Source: Arthrobacter sp. cf158 (GTDB taxonomy: Bacteria > Actinomycetota > Actinomycetes > Actinomycetales > Micrococcaceae). Taken from it: a stretch of DNA of 64,000 bases. This document shows positions 23,359 to 31,727 of the stretch, one piece after another; the first letter of the stretch is position 1, and each line of letters opens with the position of its first letter. The stretch covers positions 382,381-446,380 of the forward strand of contig NZ_FNNR01000003.1 of the NCBI RefSeq assembly GCF_900106835.1. Direction: 5' to 3'. A program made the position numbers and the translations under genes. The notes under the pieces were generated by a model. That model did not search any database. It was not told where the DNA came from and saw nothing but the letters and a program-made list of their open reading frames with translations.

Positions 23359-24801
23359 ATGTCGATCCTGCATGACCTCCGGCAAACACCCCGACTCGGG
23401 CTTCTGGTGGGCGGCGCTGCTGCCACCATCGGCGTAATTTACGGGTACGACATGTCAAACATCGCCGGCGCCCTGCTGTTCATCACCAAGCAGTTCAACC
23501 TCACCACTTCCCAACAAGAGCTGGTGACCACCGCGGTGGTTGCAGGAGAAGTGCTGGGCGCCCTGGTGGGCGGCTGGCTGTCCAACCGACTGGGCCGGAA
23601 GACGTGCATGGTGGGCCTGGCCGTAGGGTATGCGCTCTTCGCCGTTTTGAGCGCGATGTCGAACGACGTGCCCACCTTGCTCCTTGCCCGTCTCCTTCTT
23701 GGCCTGACCATCGGAGTCTCGGTGGTGGTTGTCCCGGTCTTCGTCGCAGAATCGGCCCCGGCGAAAGTTCGTGGCGCCCTGCTGGTGGCCTACCAGGTGG
23801 CCACGGTCATCGGCATCATCGTGGGCTATGTTGCCGCCTATGTCCTGGCCGGAACCGGATCCTGGCGTTGGATGCTGGGACTCGCCGCCGTTCCGGCTGT
23901 GATTGTGCTGGCCATCGTCATCAAACTCCCCGATACAGCCCGCTGGTACATGATGCGGGGCCGGACAGCGGATGCCCGGCGAACCCTCTCCGCTATCGAA
24001 CCGGATGCTGACGTGGAAGCTGAACTTTCCCGAATGCAGCGTGCCATCAGCGAAGAACGCGGCGGAGGGCTCCGGGAGATGCTCCGCGTCCCGTACTTGC
24101 GGGCCACAGTATTTGTTGTGGGTCTGGGCTTCTTCATCCAGATCACCGGCATCAACGCGGTGGTCTACTACAGTCCCAGGATCTTCGAGGCCATGGGGTT
24201 CAGCGGCAATGCGGCTCTTCTGCTCCTTCCGGCGGCCGTTCAGGTAGCTGCCCTCTTTGCCGTTTTTGTGTCGTTGTCCCTGGTGGACCGGCTGGGACGC
24301 CGTCCAGTGCTGTTGACGGGTATTGGGATGATGGTGCTGGCGAACATCCTGCTGGTGTGCGTCTTCATGGCGGGACAGAACTTCGGTGGGCTCCTGACCG
24401 TTCTGGGATTCCTGGGAGTTCTCCTGTTCACCGTCGGATTCACCTTTGGCTTCGGCGCCCTGGTGTGGGTCTACGCCGGCGAGAGTTTCCCATCGCGTCT
24501 GCGTTCCCTCGGTGCGAGTGCCATGCTGACCTCCGATCTGGTGGCCAATGTCCTGGTTGCGGCCTTCTTCCTCACGATGCTCCAGCGACTCGGCGGGGCA
24601 GGAACCTTCGCCGTTTTCGGTGTACTGGCTATCCTCGGGTTTATGTTTGTCCGAAAGTTCGCACCTGAAACGAAGGGACGTCAGTTGGAGGAAATACAGC
24701 AGTTCTGGGAAAACGGTGGCGAGTGGCCCGACGTCGAAGGCGGGACGAACAGCGGCATGAACCCCGCGGAAACCACCACAGAACCGGCGGCAGTCCGGTG
24801 A
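23359..24801 (+). CDS. MFS sugar:H+ symporter (sugar porter family)
   Basis: The protein is about 480 residues from the ATG at 23359, with twelve membrane helices. Sugar-porter marks are GYDMSNIAGALLF in helix 1, the loop GGWLSNRLGRKTC after helix 2, PDTARWYMMRGR after helix 6 (the PESPRW position), FIQITGINAVVYYSPRIFE in helix 7 and PETKGRQLEEIQ at the C-terminal end. It resembles XylE/GalP-type carriers. The sugar cannot be read directly, but the dre-like operators and the following BadF-type kinase suggest an amino sugar. The stop overlaps the kinase GTG (GTGA). Confidence 0.9.
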   Translation: MSILHDLRQTPRLGLLVGGAAATIGVIYGYDMSNIAGALLFITKQFNLTTSQQELVTTAVVAGEVLGALVGGWLSNRLGRKTCMVGLAVGYALFAVLSAMSNDVPTLLLARLLLGLTIGVSVVVVPVFVAESAPAKVRGALLVAYQVATVIGIIVGYVAAYVLAGTGSWRWMLGLAAVPAVIVLAIVIKLPDTARWYMMRGRTADARRTLSAIEPDADVEAELSRMQRAISEERGGGLREMLRVPYLRATVFVVGLGFFIQITGINAVVYYSPRIFEAMGFSGNAALLLLPAAVQVAALFAVFVSLSLVDRLGRRPVLLTGIGMMVLANILLVCVFMAGQNFGGLLTVLGFLGVLLFTVGFTFGFGALVWVYAGESFPSRLRSLGASAMLTSDLVANVLVAAFFLTMLQRLGGAGTFAVFGVLAILGFMFVRKFAPETKGRQLEEIQQFWENGGEWPDVEGGTNSGMNPAETTTEPAAVR

Positions 24802-25688
24802 CGCCCGCAGTTCTGGGCCTCCACATCGGCGGCTCAAAGACGCACGCTGTGCGGTCGGATGACTCCGGCGAGGGTACCGGCGTCGAGATCACCGAAGCGA
24901 GCGCCAACCTCTCATCCGTGGGCCACCAGGGCGCTGACGCCGTGCTGCGCCGGATCGCGTCGAGCGTCGGGACGGGAGTCGAAGCCGTGTGCGCAGGAGC
25001 GGCAGGCGCTGACACCCCCGCAAGCCGTGCGGTCCTGTCTGCCTTGCTGACCGAACACTTCCCCGGCGCAAAAATCGACGTGGTCCACGACACTCGCATT
25101 GTGCTCGCAGCAGCCGGACTGGACGCAGGCGCTGTGGTGGTTGCCGGTACAGGCTCGGTGGCCTGGGGCCGGAACGCTGACGGACGGGAAGCCCGCAGTG
25201 GAGGGTATGGTTACCTGCTGGGCGACGAAGGTGGAGCCTACTCTGTGGTGCGCGACGCCGTGCGGGAGTCCCTACGCGAATACTATGCAGGCCTGGAACC
25301 CGGCACGCTTGTTCAGTCCCTGATGGCTGCTACGGCCAGTGCCGATGCCCTCCAACTCATGGATTCCTTCTACGCCAAGCCCGAGCCCGACCACTGGGCA
25401 GGGCTTGCTCCCCTTGTCCTTGAATTGGCTGCCGAAGGCGACCCCGCGGCTTTGCGGATCCAAGCCGAGGCAGCCCACCATCTGGCCGCCCTGGCCAGGC
25501 AGGTGCTGGGTGAGCTCGGTTTGGAACTGCCGCTTGTCATGGCCGGCAGTTTGTTAGTGAACCACAACGGCCTGTCCAGCGCAGTTGCACGGAAGGTTGC
25601 CTTGGAAGATCCATCGTCCATCAGGATCCTGACGCAGCCCCCCGTCCACGGCGCCGTGGAATTGGCGCGGCAACTGATCCTGCCCTGA
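24798..25688 (+). CDS. BadF/N-acetylglucosamine-kinase-like ATPase
   Basis: The 296-residue protein has the ASKHA fold of the BadF/BadG/BcrA/BcrD family, which includes N-acetylglucosamine kinases. Phosphate 1 is LGLHIGGSKTHAV, phosphate 2 is VVVAGTGSVAWG, then YGYLLGDEGGAYSVVRDAV. In most relatives the first loop reads D-x-GGTKT; here His replaces the Asp that helps hold magnesium. Activity is therefore uncertain. The GTG start overlaps the permease stop, so transport and phosphorylation are coupled in one operon under the DasR-like regulator. Confidence 0.82.
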   Translation: MTPAVLGLHIGGSKTHAVRSDDSGEGTGVEITEASANLSSVGHQGADAVLRRIASSVGTGVEAVCAGAAGADTPASRAVLSALLTEHFPGAKIDVVHDTRIVLAAAGLDAGAVVVAGTGSVAWGRNADGREARSGGYGYLLGDEGGAYSVVRDAVRESLREYYAGLEPGTLVQSLMAATASADALQLMDSFYAKPEPDHWAGLAPLVLELAAEGDPAALRIQAEAAHHLAALARQVLGELGLELPLVMAGSLLVNHNGLSSAVARKVALEDPSSIRILTQPPVHGAVELARQLILP

Positions 25689-25745
25689 CCTGATGGCGCG
25701 TGATCCCCACAGGTAACCGGAGTAGTCTGGATCCATGCCTTTCAC

Positions 25746-26846
25746 ATGCGGTGGTTGGTAGCGATGACACGGGCTCAACAGCGATGGCTGCCTGCTCTCC
25801 TCATCCCCGTTGCCTTGGTTATGGCGGTTCTGTTTGGTTCGGTCCAGGCAGGCGCGGCCGTATCTTTGCCGTCCAAGACTGCTGACGAGATCCTGGCCAT
25901 GATCGCACGCACCGACGTGCGGGCGTTGTCCGGTACGGTGGAGCAGTCCGCAGGGTTGGGGCTGCCTGAGGTTCCGACCACCGGCCCTGGCATTGCGCCA
26001 GGAGCGGCCTCGGCCCTGGAACTGTTGACCGGCACGCACACGGCCAGGATCTTTGTGGACGGCCCGTCAAAGGCCCGGTTGCAGGTTCTTGACCAGTTGG
26101 CCGAGCGTGACGTGGTGATCAACGGCGGCAACGCCTGGTTCTATAACTCTGCGGACAACAGCGCCACCCATCTCAGCGCCCCGGCATCGCCCGCTTCCCA
26201 CGGCCATGAGTCGATGCCTTACCGTTCCACCATGCCCACACCCGAGGCAGTGGCAAGAAGCTTCCTGGCGGCCATTGACAGCTCCACCGAAGTCAGCGTT
26301 GGAGACGCCCGGTCTGTTGCCGGCCGCAGCGCCTACCGGCTGACCCTGAACCCACGCAGCCAAGAGACTTTGGTTGACTCGGTGTCCATCGACGTTGATT
26401 CCCAGACTGGACTTCCGCTGGGAATAGAGGTGCGCGCCAAGGATCAGGAAGAGCCCGCCTACTCACTCGCCTTCACGGAGCTGAATCTGTCCACTCCGGA
26501 CGCTGGACTGTTTGAGTTCACTCCTCCTTCCGGCGCCTCAATCACGGAAGAAGTCCTACCGCCGAAACCCGTACCAGCGTTGGCGGCGCCGCCGGACGCC
26601 GGACAGCTCCGCCACAGTGGTCCAGCACCCACCGGTGAAGGCTGGGACACGGTGCTCGCGTTCCCCGCAGGATCCTTTCCACCCGGGTTCTTGTCCAATC
26701 CGCAGCTGTCCCAGGCCCTGCAGCCGGTTGCTGGTGGCCGGGCGTTGACGACGTCCCTGCTGAGCGTCCTGGTGCTCGACGACGGCCGCGTCTATGCGGG
26801 CATGGTGCCTATTGACCGGCTTCAGTCAGCCGCTGCCGCCCAGTGA
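25746..26846 (+). CDS. Secreted LolA-like (RseB/LolA fold) protein
   Basis: The 366-residue protein has an N-terminal membrane-targeting helix (WLPALLIPVALVMAVLFG) with a possible cleavage near AGAAVS. The mature part resembles the LolA/RseB half-barrel: ADEILAMIARTDVRALSGTVEQSA, ARIFVDGPSKARLQVLD, RDVVINGGNAWFYNS and SVSIDVDSQTGLPLGIEV. Actinobacterial members may carry lipids or sense envelope state. It overlaps the next gene, an ABC ATPase, by GTGA, so the three genes probably form one envelope-related system. Start could be the ATG at 25764. Confidence 0.78.
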   Translation: MRWLVAMTRAQQRWLPALLIPVALVMAVLFGSVQAGAAVSLPSKTADEILAMIARTDVRALSGTVEQSAGLGLPEVPTTGPGIAPGAASALELLTGTHTARIFVDGPSKARLQVLDQLAERDVVINGGNAWFYNSADNSATHLSAPASPASHGHESMPYRSTMPTPEAVARSFLAAIDSSTEVSVGDARSVAGRSAYRLTLNPRSQETLVDSVSIDVDSQTGLPLGIEVRAKDQEEPAYSLAFTELNLSTPDAGLFEFTPPSGASITEEVLPPKPVPALAAPPDAGQLRHSGPAPTGEGWDTVLAFPAGSFPPGFLSNPQLSQALQPVAGGRALTTSLLSVLVLDDGRVYAGMVPIDRLQSAAAAQ

Positions 26847-27898
26847 AGGAACCTGCCGGGCTTGCCATAGAGACCCAGGGTCTGGTGAAGCGTTTCGGCC
26901 GCCGCGCCGCCGTAGACGGCATTAACCTCGCCGTTCCCCGCGGCTCGATATTTGGCTTCCTCGGCCCCAACGGCTCCGGGAAGACCACCACCATCCGCGT
27001 GCTGCTGGGACTGGCATCAGCGAACAGCGGGAACGTGCGCGTCCTGGGCAAGGAGATGCCCGGAGCTTTGGCCTCCGTACTGCCGGACGTGGGAGCCCTG
27101 GTGGAAGGTCCCGGGTTCTATCCCTTTCTGTCCGGCACAGGAAACCTCCTGCGTCTGGATGCCGCTGACCGACACGCTTCGTCGGCCACCAGGCGGGAGC
27201 GGGTCCATGACGCGCTGGACCGGGTGGGGCTCAGCCACGCCGCCGGCAAGAAGGTCCGCGCGTACTCCTTGGGCATGAAGCAGCGCCTTGGCCTGGCCAA
27301 CGCAATGCTCAGGCCGCGGGAGTTGCTGGTTTTGGACGAACCCACCAACGGACTCGATCCCCAGGGGACGCGTGAAGTACGGGCCTTGGTTCGTTCACTC
27401 GCTGCCGGAGGAACCACCGTGTTCGTCTCCAGCCATCTCTTGGCTGAGGTGGAGCAGATGTGTACCCATGTGGGCGTCATGAGTGCGGGGCGGCTGGTGG
27501 CCCAGGGGCCGCTGGATGAGCTGCGCTCTTCCGGTGAGGCGCACGTTGTGGTCCACACGCCCGACGTCGAACGTGCCGCCGGTGTTTTGACGCGCCTGGG
27601 GCTGGTTCCCGGCCAAGGCGCAGGCACCGGTTCCTCGTGGGATTCCAGGGCGCTGCAGGCAAGCACCGCGCTGCACCCTAGCATCGCACTGCACCCAAGC
27701 ATGGCACTGCACCCAAGCATCGCACTGCCAGAGGCCAAGGCGCTGGTGGCTACAGGGCTCAACGGACTGGCGCCTGAAGCGATCGTGGCCGCACTGGTGG
27801 CCGATGGTGTGCGGGTCCGCGGGTTCACTGTTGAGAGTGCGAGCCTTGAGGAACGCTTCGTCTCGCTCACCGGGGAGGGGTTCGACGTTGTCGGCTGA
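26843..27898 (+). CDS. ABC transporter ATP-binding protein
   Basis: The 351-residue ATPase carries Walker A (FLGPNGSGKTTTIRVLLG), the signature loop in a degenerate form (YSLGMKQRLGLANAM), Walker B (LLVLDEPTNGLDPQG) and the switch His (VFVSSHLLAEVEQ). It is of the ABC-2/DrrA type. Residues ~270-293 hold a six-residue repeat (ALHPSI/ALHPSM) from an 18-bp DNA repeat, set in the linker before the C-terminal regulatory domain. The GTG start overlaps the LolA-like gene, and the end overlaps the permease start. Confidence 0.9.
   Translation: MKEPAGLAIETQGLVKRFGRRAAVDGINLAVPRGSIFGFLGPNGSGKTTTIRVLLGLASANSGNVRVLGKEMPGALASVLPDVGALVEGPGFYPFLSGTGNLLRLDAADRHASSATRRERVHDALDRVGLSHAAGKKVRAYSLGMKQRLGLANAMLRPRELLVLDEPTNGLDPQGTREVRALVRSLAAGGTTVFVSSHLLAEVEQMCTHVGVMSAGRLVAQGPLDELRSSGEAHVVVHTPDVERAAGVLTRLGLVPGQGAGTGSSWDSRALQASTALHPSIALHPSMALHPSIALPEAKALVATGLNGLAPEAIVAALVADGVRVRGFTVESASLEERFVSLTGEGFDVVG
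27650..27721 (+). repeat. 18-bp tandem repeat inside the ABC ATPase gene
   Basis: Four units of 18 bp: the third and fourth (27686-27703, 27704-27721) differ by one base, the second (27668-27685) by a few, the first is degenerate. The unit GCACTGCACCCAAGCATC encodes ALHPSI. Being in frame, copy-number change would lengthen or shorten a linker without breaking the gene. Confidence 0.9.
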
Positions 27899-28754
27899 AA
27901 CTGGCGCGGCCCAGGCGGGGTCCAGCGTGGGGTCCAGCGCGGGGTGGGCGCTGCTGGGCTCGGAGTTGTCTGTGCTGTTCCGTCGCCTCCGTACATGGGC
28001 CATGCTGATAGCCCTCGCGGCTGTACCCATACTCATTGCCGTCGCCGTTAAGTTGTCGTCACGGCCGGCGACTCCTGGCCGTGGTCCGTTGTTCCTGGAC
28101 CGCATCACCCAAAACGGACTCTTCGTTGCAGTCACGGCCTTGGTGGTGTGCGTGCCACTGTTCCTCCCGCTGACCGTGGGCGTCGTTGCCGGAGACACGA
28201 TTGCCGGGGAAGCGAATCTGGGTACCTTGCGATACCTCCTGCTGGCACCGGCGGGGCGGATACGCCTGCTCCTGGTGAAATACGCCGGGGCCGTCGCTTT
28301 CTGCTTCGCCGCAACGGCTACCGTGGCAGCGTCAGGTGCCCTGGCCGGCGTCGTACTTTTTCCAGTGGGTCCTGTGACCCTGCTGTCCGGGGACACCATC
28401 AGTGTGGGTGAGTCAGCGCTCCGATCCCTGTTGATCGCCGCCTACATCACGGTTTCCCTGCTGGGCCTGTCCGCGATCGGCTTGCTGATTTCCACCTTCA
28501 CGGACGTACCGGTGGGCGCAATGGCCGCCACGATTGTCCTTTCGGTGGTCTCGCAGGTGCTGGACAATCTGCCACAACTGGAGTGGCTGCATCCGTGGCT
28601 GTTCAGCCACCATTGGTTGGGCTTCGCGGACCTGCTCCGGGAGCCGGTCTCGTGGACCTCGTTCGGCGAAAACGCCGTGCTGCAGGCCGCGTACATTGCC
28701 GTATGCGGCGCGTTGGCCTACGCCAGGTTCTCCAACAAGGATGTGTTGTCCTAG
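27888..28754 (+). CDS. ABC-2 type transporter permease
   Basis: The protein is about 288 residues from TTG at 27888, which lies inside the last codons of the ATPase gene; GTG codons slightly downstream are alternatives because no clear Shine-Dalgarno is seen. Six membrane segments are visible, the first at WAMLIALAAVPILIAVAVKL and the last near the C-terminus (AVLQAAYIAVCGALAYARF). GDTIAGEANLGTLRYLLLAPAGR is the typical ABC-2 cytoplasmic segment. The start region contains a 12-bp direct repeat (27917-27940) coding for GSS. Confidence 0.85.
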   Translation: MSAETGAAQAGSSVGSSAGWALLGSELSVLFRRLRTWAMLIALAAVPILIAVAVKLSSRPATPGRGPLFLDRITQNGLFVAVTALVVCVPLFLPLTVGVVAGDTIAGEANLGTLRYLLLAPAGRIRLLLVKYAGAVAFCFAATATVAASGALAGVVLFPVGPVTLLSGDTISVGESALRSLLIAAYITVSLLGLSAIGLLISTFTDVPVGAMAATIVLSVVSQVLDNLPQLEWLHPWLFSHHWLGFADLLREPVSWTSFGENAVLQAAYIAVCGALAYARFSNKDVLS

Positions 28755-28774
28755 CTTTGTCGTAGGCTCTTCCC

Positions 28775-29395
28775 ATGGCCAGATTCTTTGATGTTCACCC
28801 GGAAGATCCTCAACCACGCGCCATTGGCCAAGTGGTTAAGATGCTGCAGGACGGTGGCTTGATCGCCTACCCCACCGACTCCTGCTACGCCCTGGGGGCC
28901 CAGATCGGCAACAGGGATGCACTGGACCGGATCCGGACCATCAGGCAGCTTGACGACAAACACCACTTCACGCTGGTGTGTAAGGATTTCGCCCAAATGG
29001 GGCAATTCGTCATGCTGGACAACGACGTCTTCCGCAGCATCAAGGCCGTTACGCCCGGCAGCTACACCTTCATCCTTCCCGCCACACGGGAGGTTCCCAA
29101 GCGGCTCCTGCACCCCAAGAAGAAGACCGTGGGCGTGCGCATCCCGGACCACAGGGTTGTCCAGGCCCTCCTGGCCGAGTTGGGCGAACCTCTGCTGTCC
29201 AGTACGCTCCTGCTTCCGGATGCGGAGGAACCGTTGACCCAAGGCTGGGAAATCAAGGAAAGACTGGATCACCAGGTGGACGGCGTGATCGACGCCGGCG
29301 ACACCGGTTCCGAACCCACCACCGTGATCGACTTCTCCAGCGGTGTGGCCGAAGTGGTTCGGCGAGGAACCGGAGATCCTTCGCGCTTCGAGTAG
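28775..29395 (+). CDS. YciO/Sua5/YrdC family protein
   Basis: The 206-residue protein is a single YrdC-like domain. Sua5/TsaC make threonylcarbamoyl-AMP for the tRNA t6A modification. The length and the sequence GGLIAYPTDSCYALGAQIGNRDAL, RIRTIRQLDDKHHFTLVCKDF and LHPKKKTVGVRIPDH match the YciO branch more closely than TsaC. YciO-like proteins have weak activity and an unclear role. KxR and SxxN-type residues of active enzymes are partly altered (RQLDDKH). The gene stands alone, just after the ABC permease. Confidence 0.88.
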   Translation: MARFFDVHPEDPQPRAIGQVVKMLQDGGLIAYPTDSCYALGAQIGNRDALDRIRTIRQLDDKHHFTLVCKDFAQMGQFVMLDNDVFRSIKAVTPGSYTFILPATREVPKRLLHPKKKTVGVRIPDHRVVQALLAELGEPLLSSTLLLPDAEEPLTQGWEIKERLDHQVDGVIDAGDTGSEPTTVIDFSSGVAEVVRRGTGDPSRFE

Positions 29396-29422
29396 GCCTA
29401 CGCGCCGGCGTCAGTGGAAATG

Positions 29423-30574
29423 TCAACGGAACTGAAAGCGGCAGCCCGAGTTCAGGGCTACCTGCGCGACGCCCGTCATTTCCAAGGCCAGTGCTGACGG
29501 CTTCTCCGAGAGGGGCTGCGGTGGATACGCCATCAAGATGGCCAGTTGGCGGTTTCCGTCGGCGCTGCTGATGGCAATGCTTCCGTACCCGGGCACATCT
29601 CCCACATGGCCGTAGTAGTAGCCGTTGGTGCAACGGTCATTCCAGTGGTCCAAGCCGAGTCCGTAATCGGCGAACACAGTGCCTTTCATGGCATCGAGAC
29701 CTTCAGGCGACAGCAACTCTCCGCCGAGCAGGGCAAACTGAAACGCCGTGATCTCCTGGACCGTGGATAAGAGGGCAGGTGAAGCCGTCCCGCTGGCCGG
29801 TCCGAGGCCTACGACGTCCACAACTGCACCGCCCACCTGGACATAGCCGTGGACAAGGTCCCCGGGCCAGGCGTTGGACTGCTCTTGAAGGACCGTGGAA
29901 CGAAGGTCGAGGGGCGTCAGGATGTCTGTTCGCAACACAGCCTCGAGGGGCTGCCCGCGAAGCTGCGTGACGAGTTGGCCCAGCAGGGAATCTGCCCGCG
30001 AGGCAAGCCCGGCAGGCAGCTCGCTCAGGTCCCCAAGGAGCTGGCGGACGGTCACAGTGCTTTTGCCTGCAAGCGAACCGGGGAGGTGGGTGATGATGGC
30101 GTCGTCCAACCGCACCTGAGCTTCTTCCACAAGCTTCATGACGGAGACCCCCAGCATTGTGCGTAACTGGCCCCCAACGTTGAAACGGTCACTGGTCTGA
30201 ACAGCAATCTGCCCGTCACGGCTCCTCACCCCTGCCGCATGCGTCCACTCTTGTTGGCCGGCCTTCGCCCTGATGATCACCGCAGACGCGCCCTCCTGCA
30301 GCTTCTCCCTGCTGAAGAGCTCCAGGGCGGCACGAAGTTCCTGGAAAGAGGGGGTAACTGCCGCCGTGTCCGAAGGCGACGGAGCCCCCTCGCCCGTGGG
30401 GGCCGGCACGGCTGGCGGGCCCGTCGTCGACGGCTGCGTCGTAGCTGTTACCGGCGGCGGCAACGGGGCGGTTGGCTGGAGCGGGGGTGGCTCCGGCGTG
30501 CCGGTGCAGCCGGCCAGGAACACACCGCAGACGAGTGCGGCGGTCAGAATTCCGCTGGCTGGACGTCCCGGCAC
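29423..30574 (-). CDS. Lipoprotein of the beta-lactamase/DD-peptidase fold, probably inactive
   Basis: The 383-residue protein has a signal peptide (ILTAALVCGVFLAGC, lipobox LAGC), a long Pro/Thr-rich linker to about residue 75 and a serine beta-lactamase-like (class C type) domain. At the place of the SxxK motif, where relatives read IGSVTK, this protein has VGGQLRT, so both the nucleophile Ser and the Lys are missing. The Tyr motif is also not recognisable, while the late HVGDVPGYGS still matches HxG. It may bind rather than cut cell-wall peptides or act as a structural protein. The role is unknown. Confidence 0.8.
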   Translation of the reverse strand: MPGRPASGILTAALVCGVFLAGCTGTPEPPPLQPTAPLPPPVTATTQPSTTGPPAVPAPTGEGAPSPSDTAAVTPSFQELRAALELFSREKLQEGASAVIIRAKAGQQEWTHAAGVRSRDGQIAVQTSDRFNVGGQLRTMLGVSVMKLVEEAQVRLDDAIITHLPGSLAGKSTVTVRQLLGDLSELPAGLASRADSLLGQLVTQLRGQPLEAVLRTDILTPLDLRSTVLQEQSNAWPGDLVHGYVQVGGAVVDVVGLGPASGTASPALLSTVQEITAFQFALLGGELLSPEGLDAMKGTVFADYGLGLDHWNDRCTNGYYYGHVGDVPGYGSIAISSADGNRQLAILMAYPPQPLSEKPSALALEMTGVAQVALNSGCRFQFR

Positions 30575-30588
30575 ATGGTCCCCCGGGT

Positions 30589-31614
30589 TTATTCCTCCGG
30601 CTTGCGGGCCCGGCTCGGTTGGACACGCATGGGCTCACCCGGCATCTTGGGGAATTCCGGCGGGAAGGGCATCTCGCCCTGACCCTTCTTGACATCCCGT
30701 TCCCACCACTTGAGCAAGATGTCTATGTCCCCGGGTTCCTGGTGCATGGCTGCCCAGGGATCGCCGCTCTCCTTCAAACGGCCCGGCACGGTGGCAATGG
30801 TGTACTTGGCGGGATCTGCGTTTCCCAGTTCGTCCCATGTCAAGGGACAGGAAACCTGCGCGCTGGGCACAGCGCGGGGACTGTAGGCACCGGCAATGGT
30901 CCTGTCCCGGTTGGCTTGGTTGAAGTCCACAAAAATCCTGGTGCCGCGTTCCTCTTTCCACCAGGCAGTGGTGACTTTCTCCGGCATGCGGCGTTCCAGT
31001 TCACGGCCGGCGGCGATGACGGCGTGCCGGACGTCCAGGAACTCATGCTTGGGATGGATGGGGGCGTACACGTGGAGTCCACGGTTGCCGGACGTCTTGA
31101 TGAAAGCAGTCAGGCCCGCCTCCTCAAGGACGGAACGAAGTTCCAGCGCGGCCGGAATCGCATCGTTGAAGTCCGTGCCCGGCTGGGGATCCAGGTCAAT
31201 CCGCAGTTGGTCTGGATTGTCTGGGTCATTGGCCCGGGAGGCCCAAGGATGAAACACCACCGTATTCATTTGCGCCGCCCACACCGCAGCCGCCGGTTCG
31301 TCGATCACCAACTGTGGATGGGACCGTGCGCTGGGGTAGGTCACCGGAACCGAACGAACGTAGTCGGGGGCACCTTTGGGTGGATTCTTCGAGAAGAACA
31401 TCTCCCCCTCGATGTTTCCCGAGTAGCGCTGGAGACTGATGGGCCGGTTTCCGTTCGCAGTCACAAAGGCCTCACCGACGTCGATGAGGTAGTTGGCGAG
31501 GTCAAGCTTGGTCAGGCCTGCCTCTGGCCACATGACGCGGCTGGGACTGGAAATGCGGACCTCGCGCGGCCCGTCAGGCCCGGGCACGGTAACTGTGGTT
31601 GCTTCGCTCGCCAT
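30589..31614 (-). CDS. Stand-alone LigD-type polymerase/primase domain (NHEJ)
   Basis: The 341-residue protein is the PolDom (archaeo-eukaryotic primase fold) of bacterial non-homologous end joining, without ligase or nuclease domains. Visible motifs are FFSKNPPKGAPDYVR, the metal-binding LRIDLDPQPG, TSGNRGLHVYAPI and RIFVDFNQANRDRTIAGAYSPR. Such enzymes add ribonucleotides and fill gaps at broken ends, working with Ku and a ligase. Neither Ku nor ligD is in this window. The ATG at 31614 is used; a GTG at 31620 is possible. Confidence 0.9.
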   Translation of the reverse strand: MASEATTVTVPGPDGPREVRISSPSRVMWPEAGLTKLDLANYLIDVGEAFVTANGNRPISLQRYSGNIEGEMFFSKNPPKGAPDYVRSVPVTYPSARSHPQLVIDEPAAAVWAAQMNTVVFHPWASRANDPDNPDQLRIDLDPQPGTDFNDAIPAALELRSVLEEAGLTAFIKTSGNRGLHVYAPIHPKHEFLDVRHAVIAAGRELERRMPEKVTTAWWKEERGTRIFVDFNQANRDRTIAGAYSPRAVPSAQVSCPLTWDELGNADPAKYTIATVPGRLKESGDPWAAMHQEPGDIDILLKWWERDVKKGQGEMPFPPEFPKMPGEPMRVQPSRARKPEE

Positions 31615-31727
31615 GGGCACAAGCTACCCCGTTAAGGCATGGCACGTCAGCACCCTTGGCGTATTTCGGTGGCGTCTCTTCTGATTTCAGCACCTGCGCC
31701 CTGGCCCGGATGGGCCATGATGGAGGC

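Noticed and set aside
23455..24837. Minus-strand frame opposite the sugar permease
   Set aside because: His/Gln/Glu-rich mirror of a hydrophobic gene; no motifs.
27650..27721. Short repeat considered as a CRISPR or attachment site
   Set aside because: Units are 18 bp, directly tandem without spacers and in frame within a coding region.
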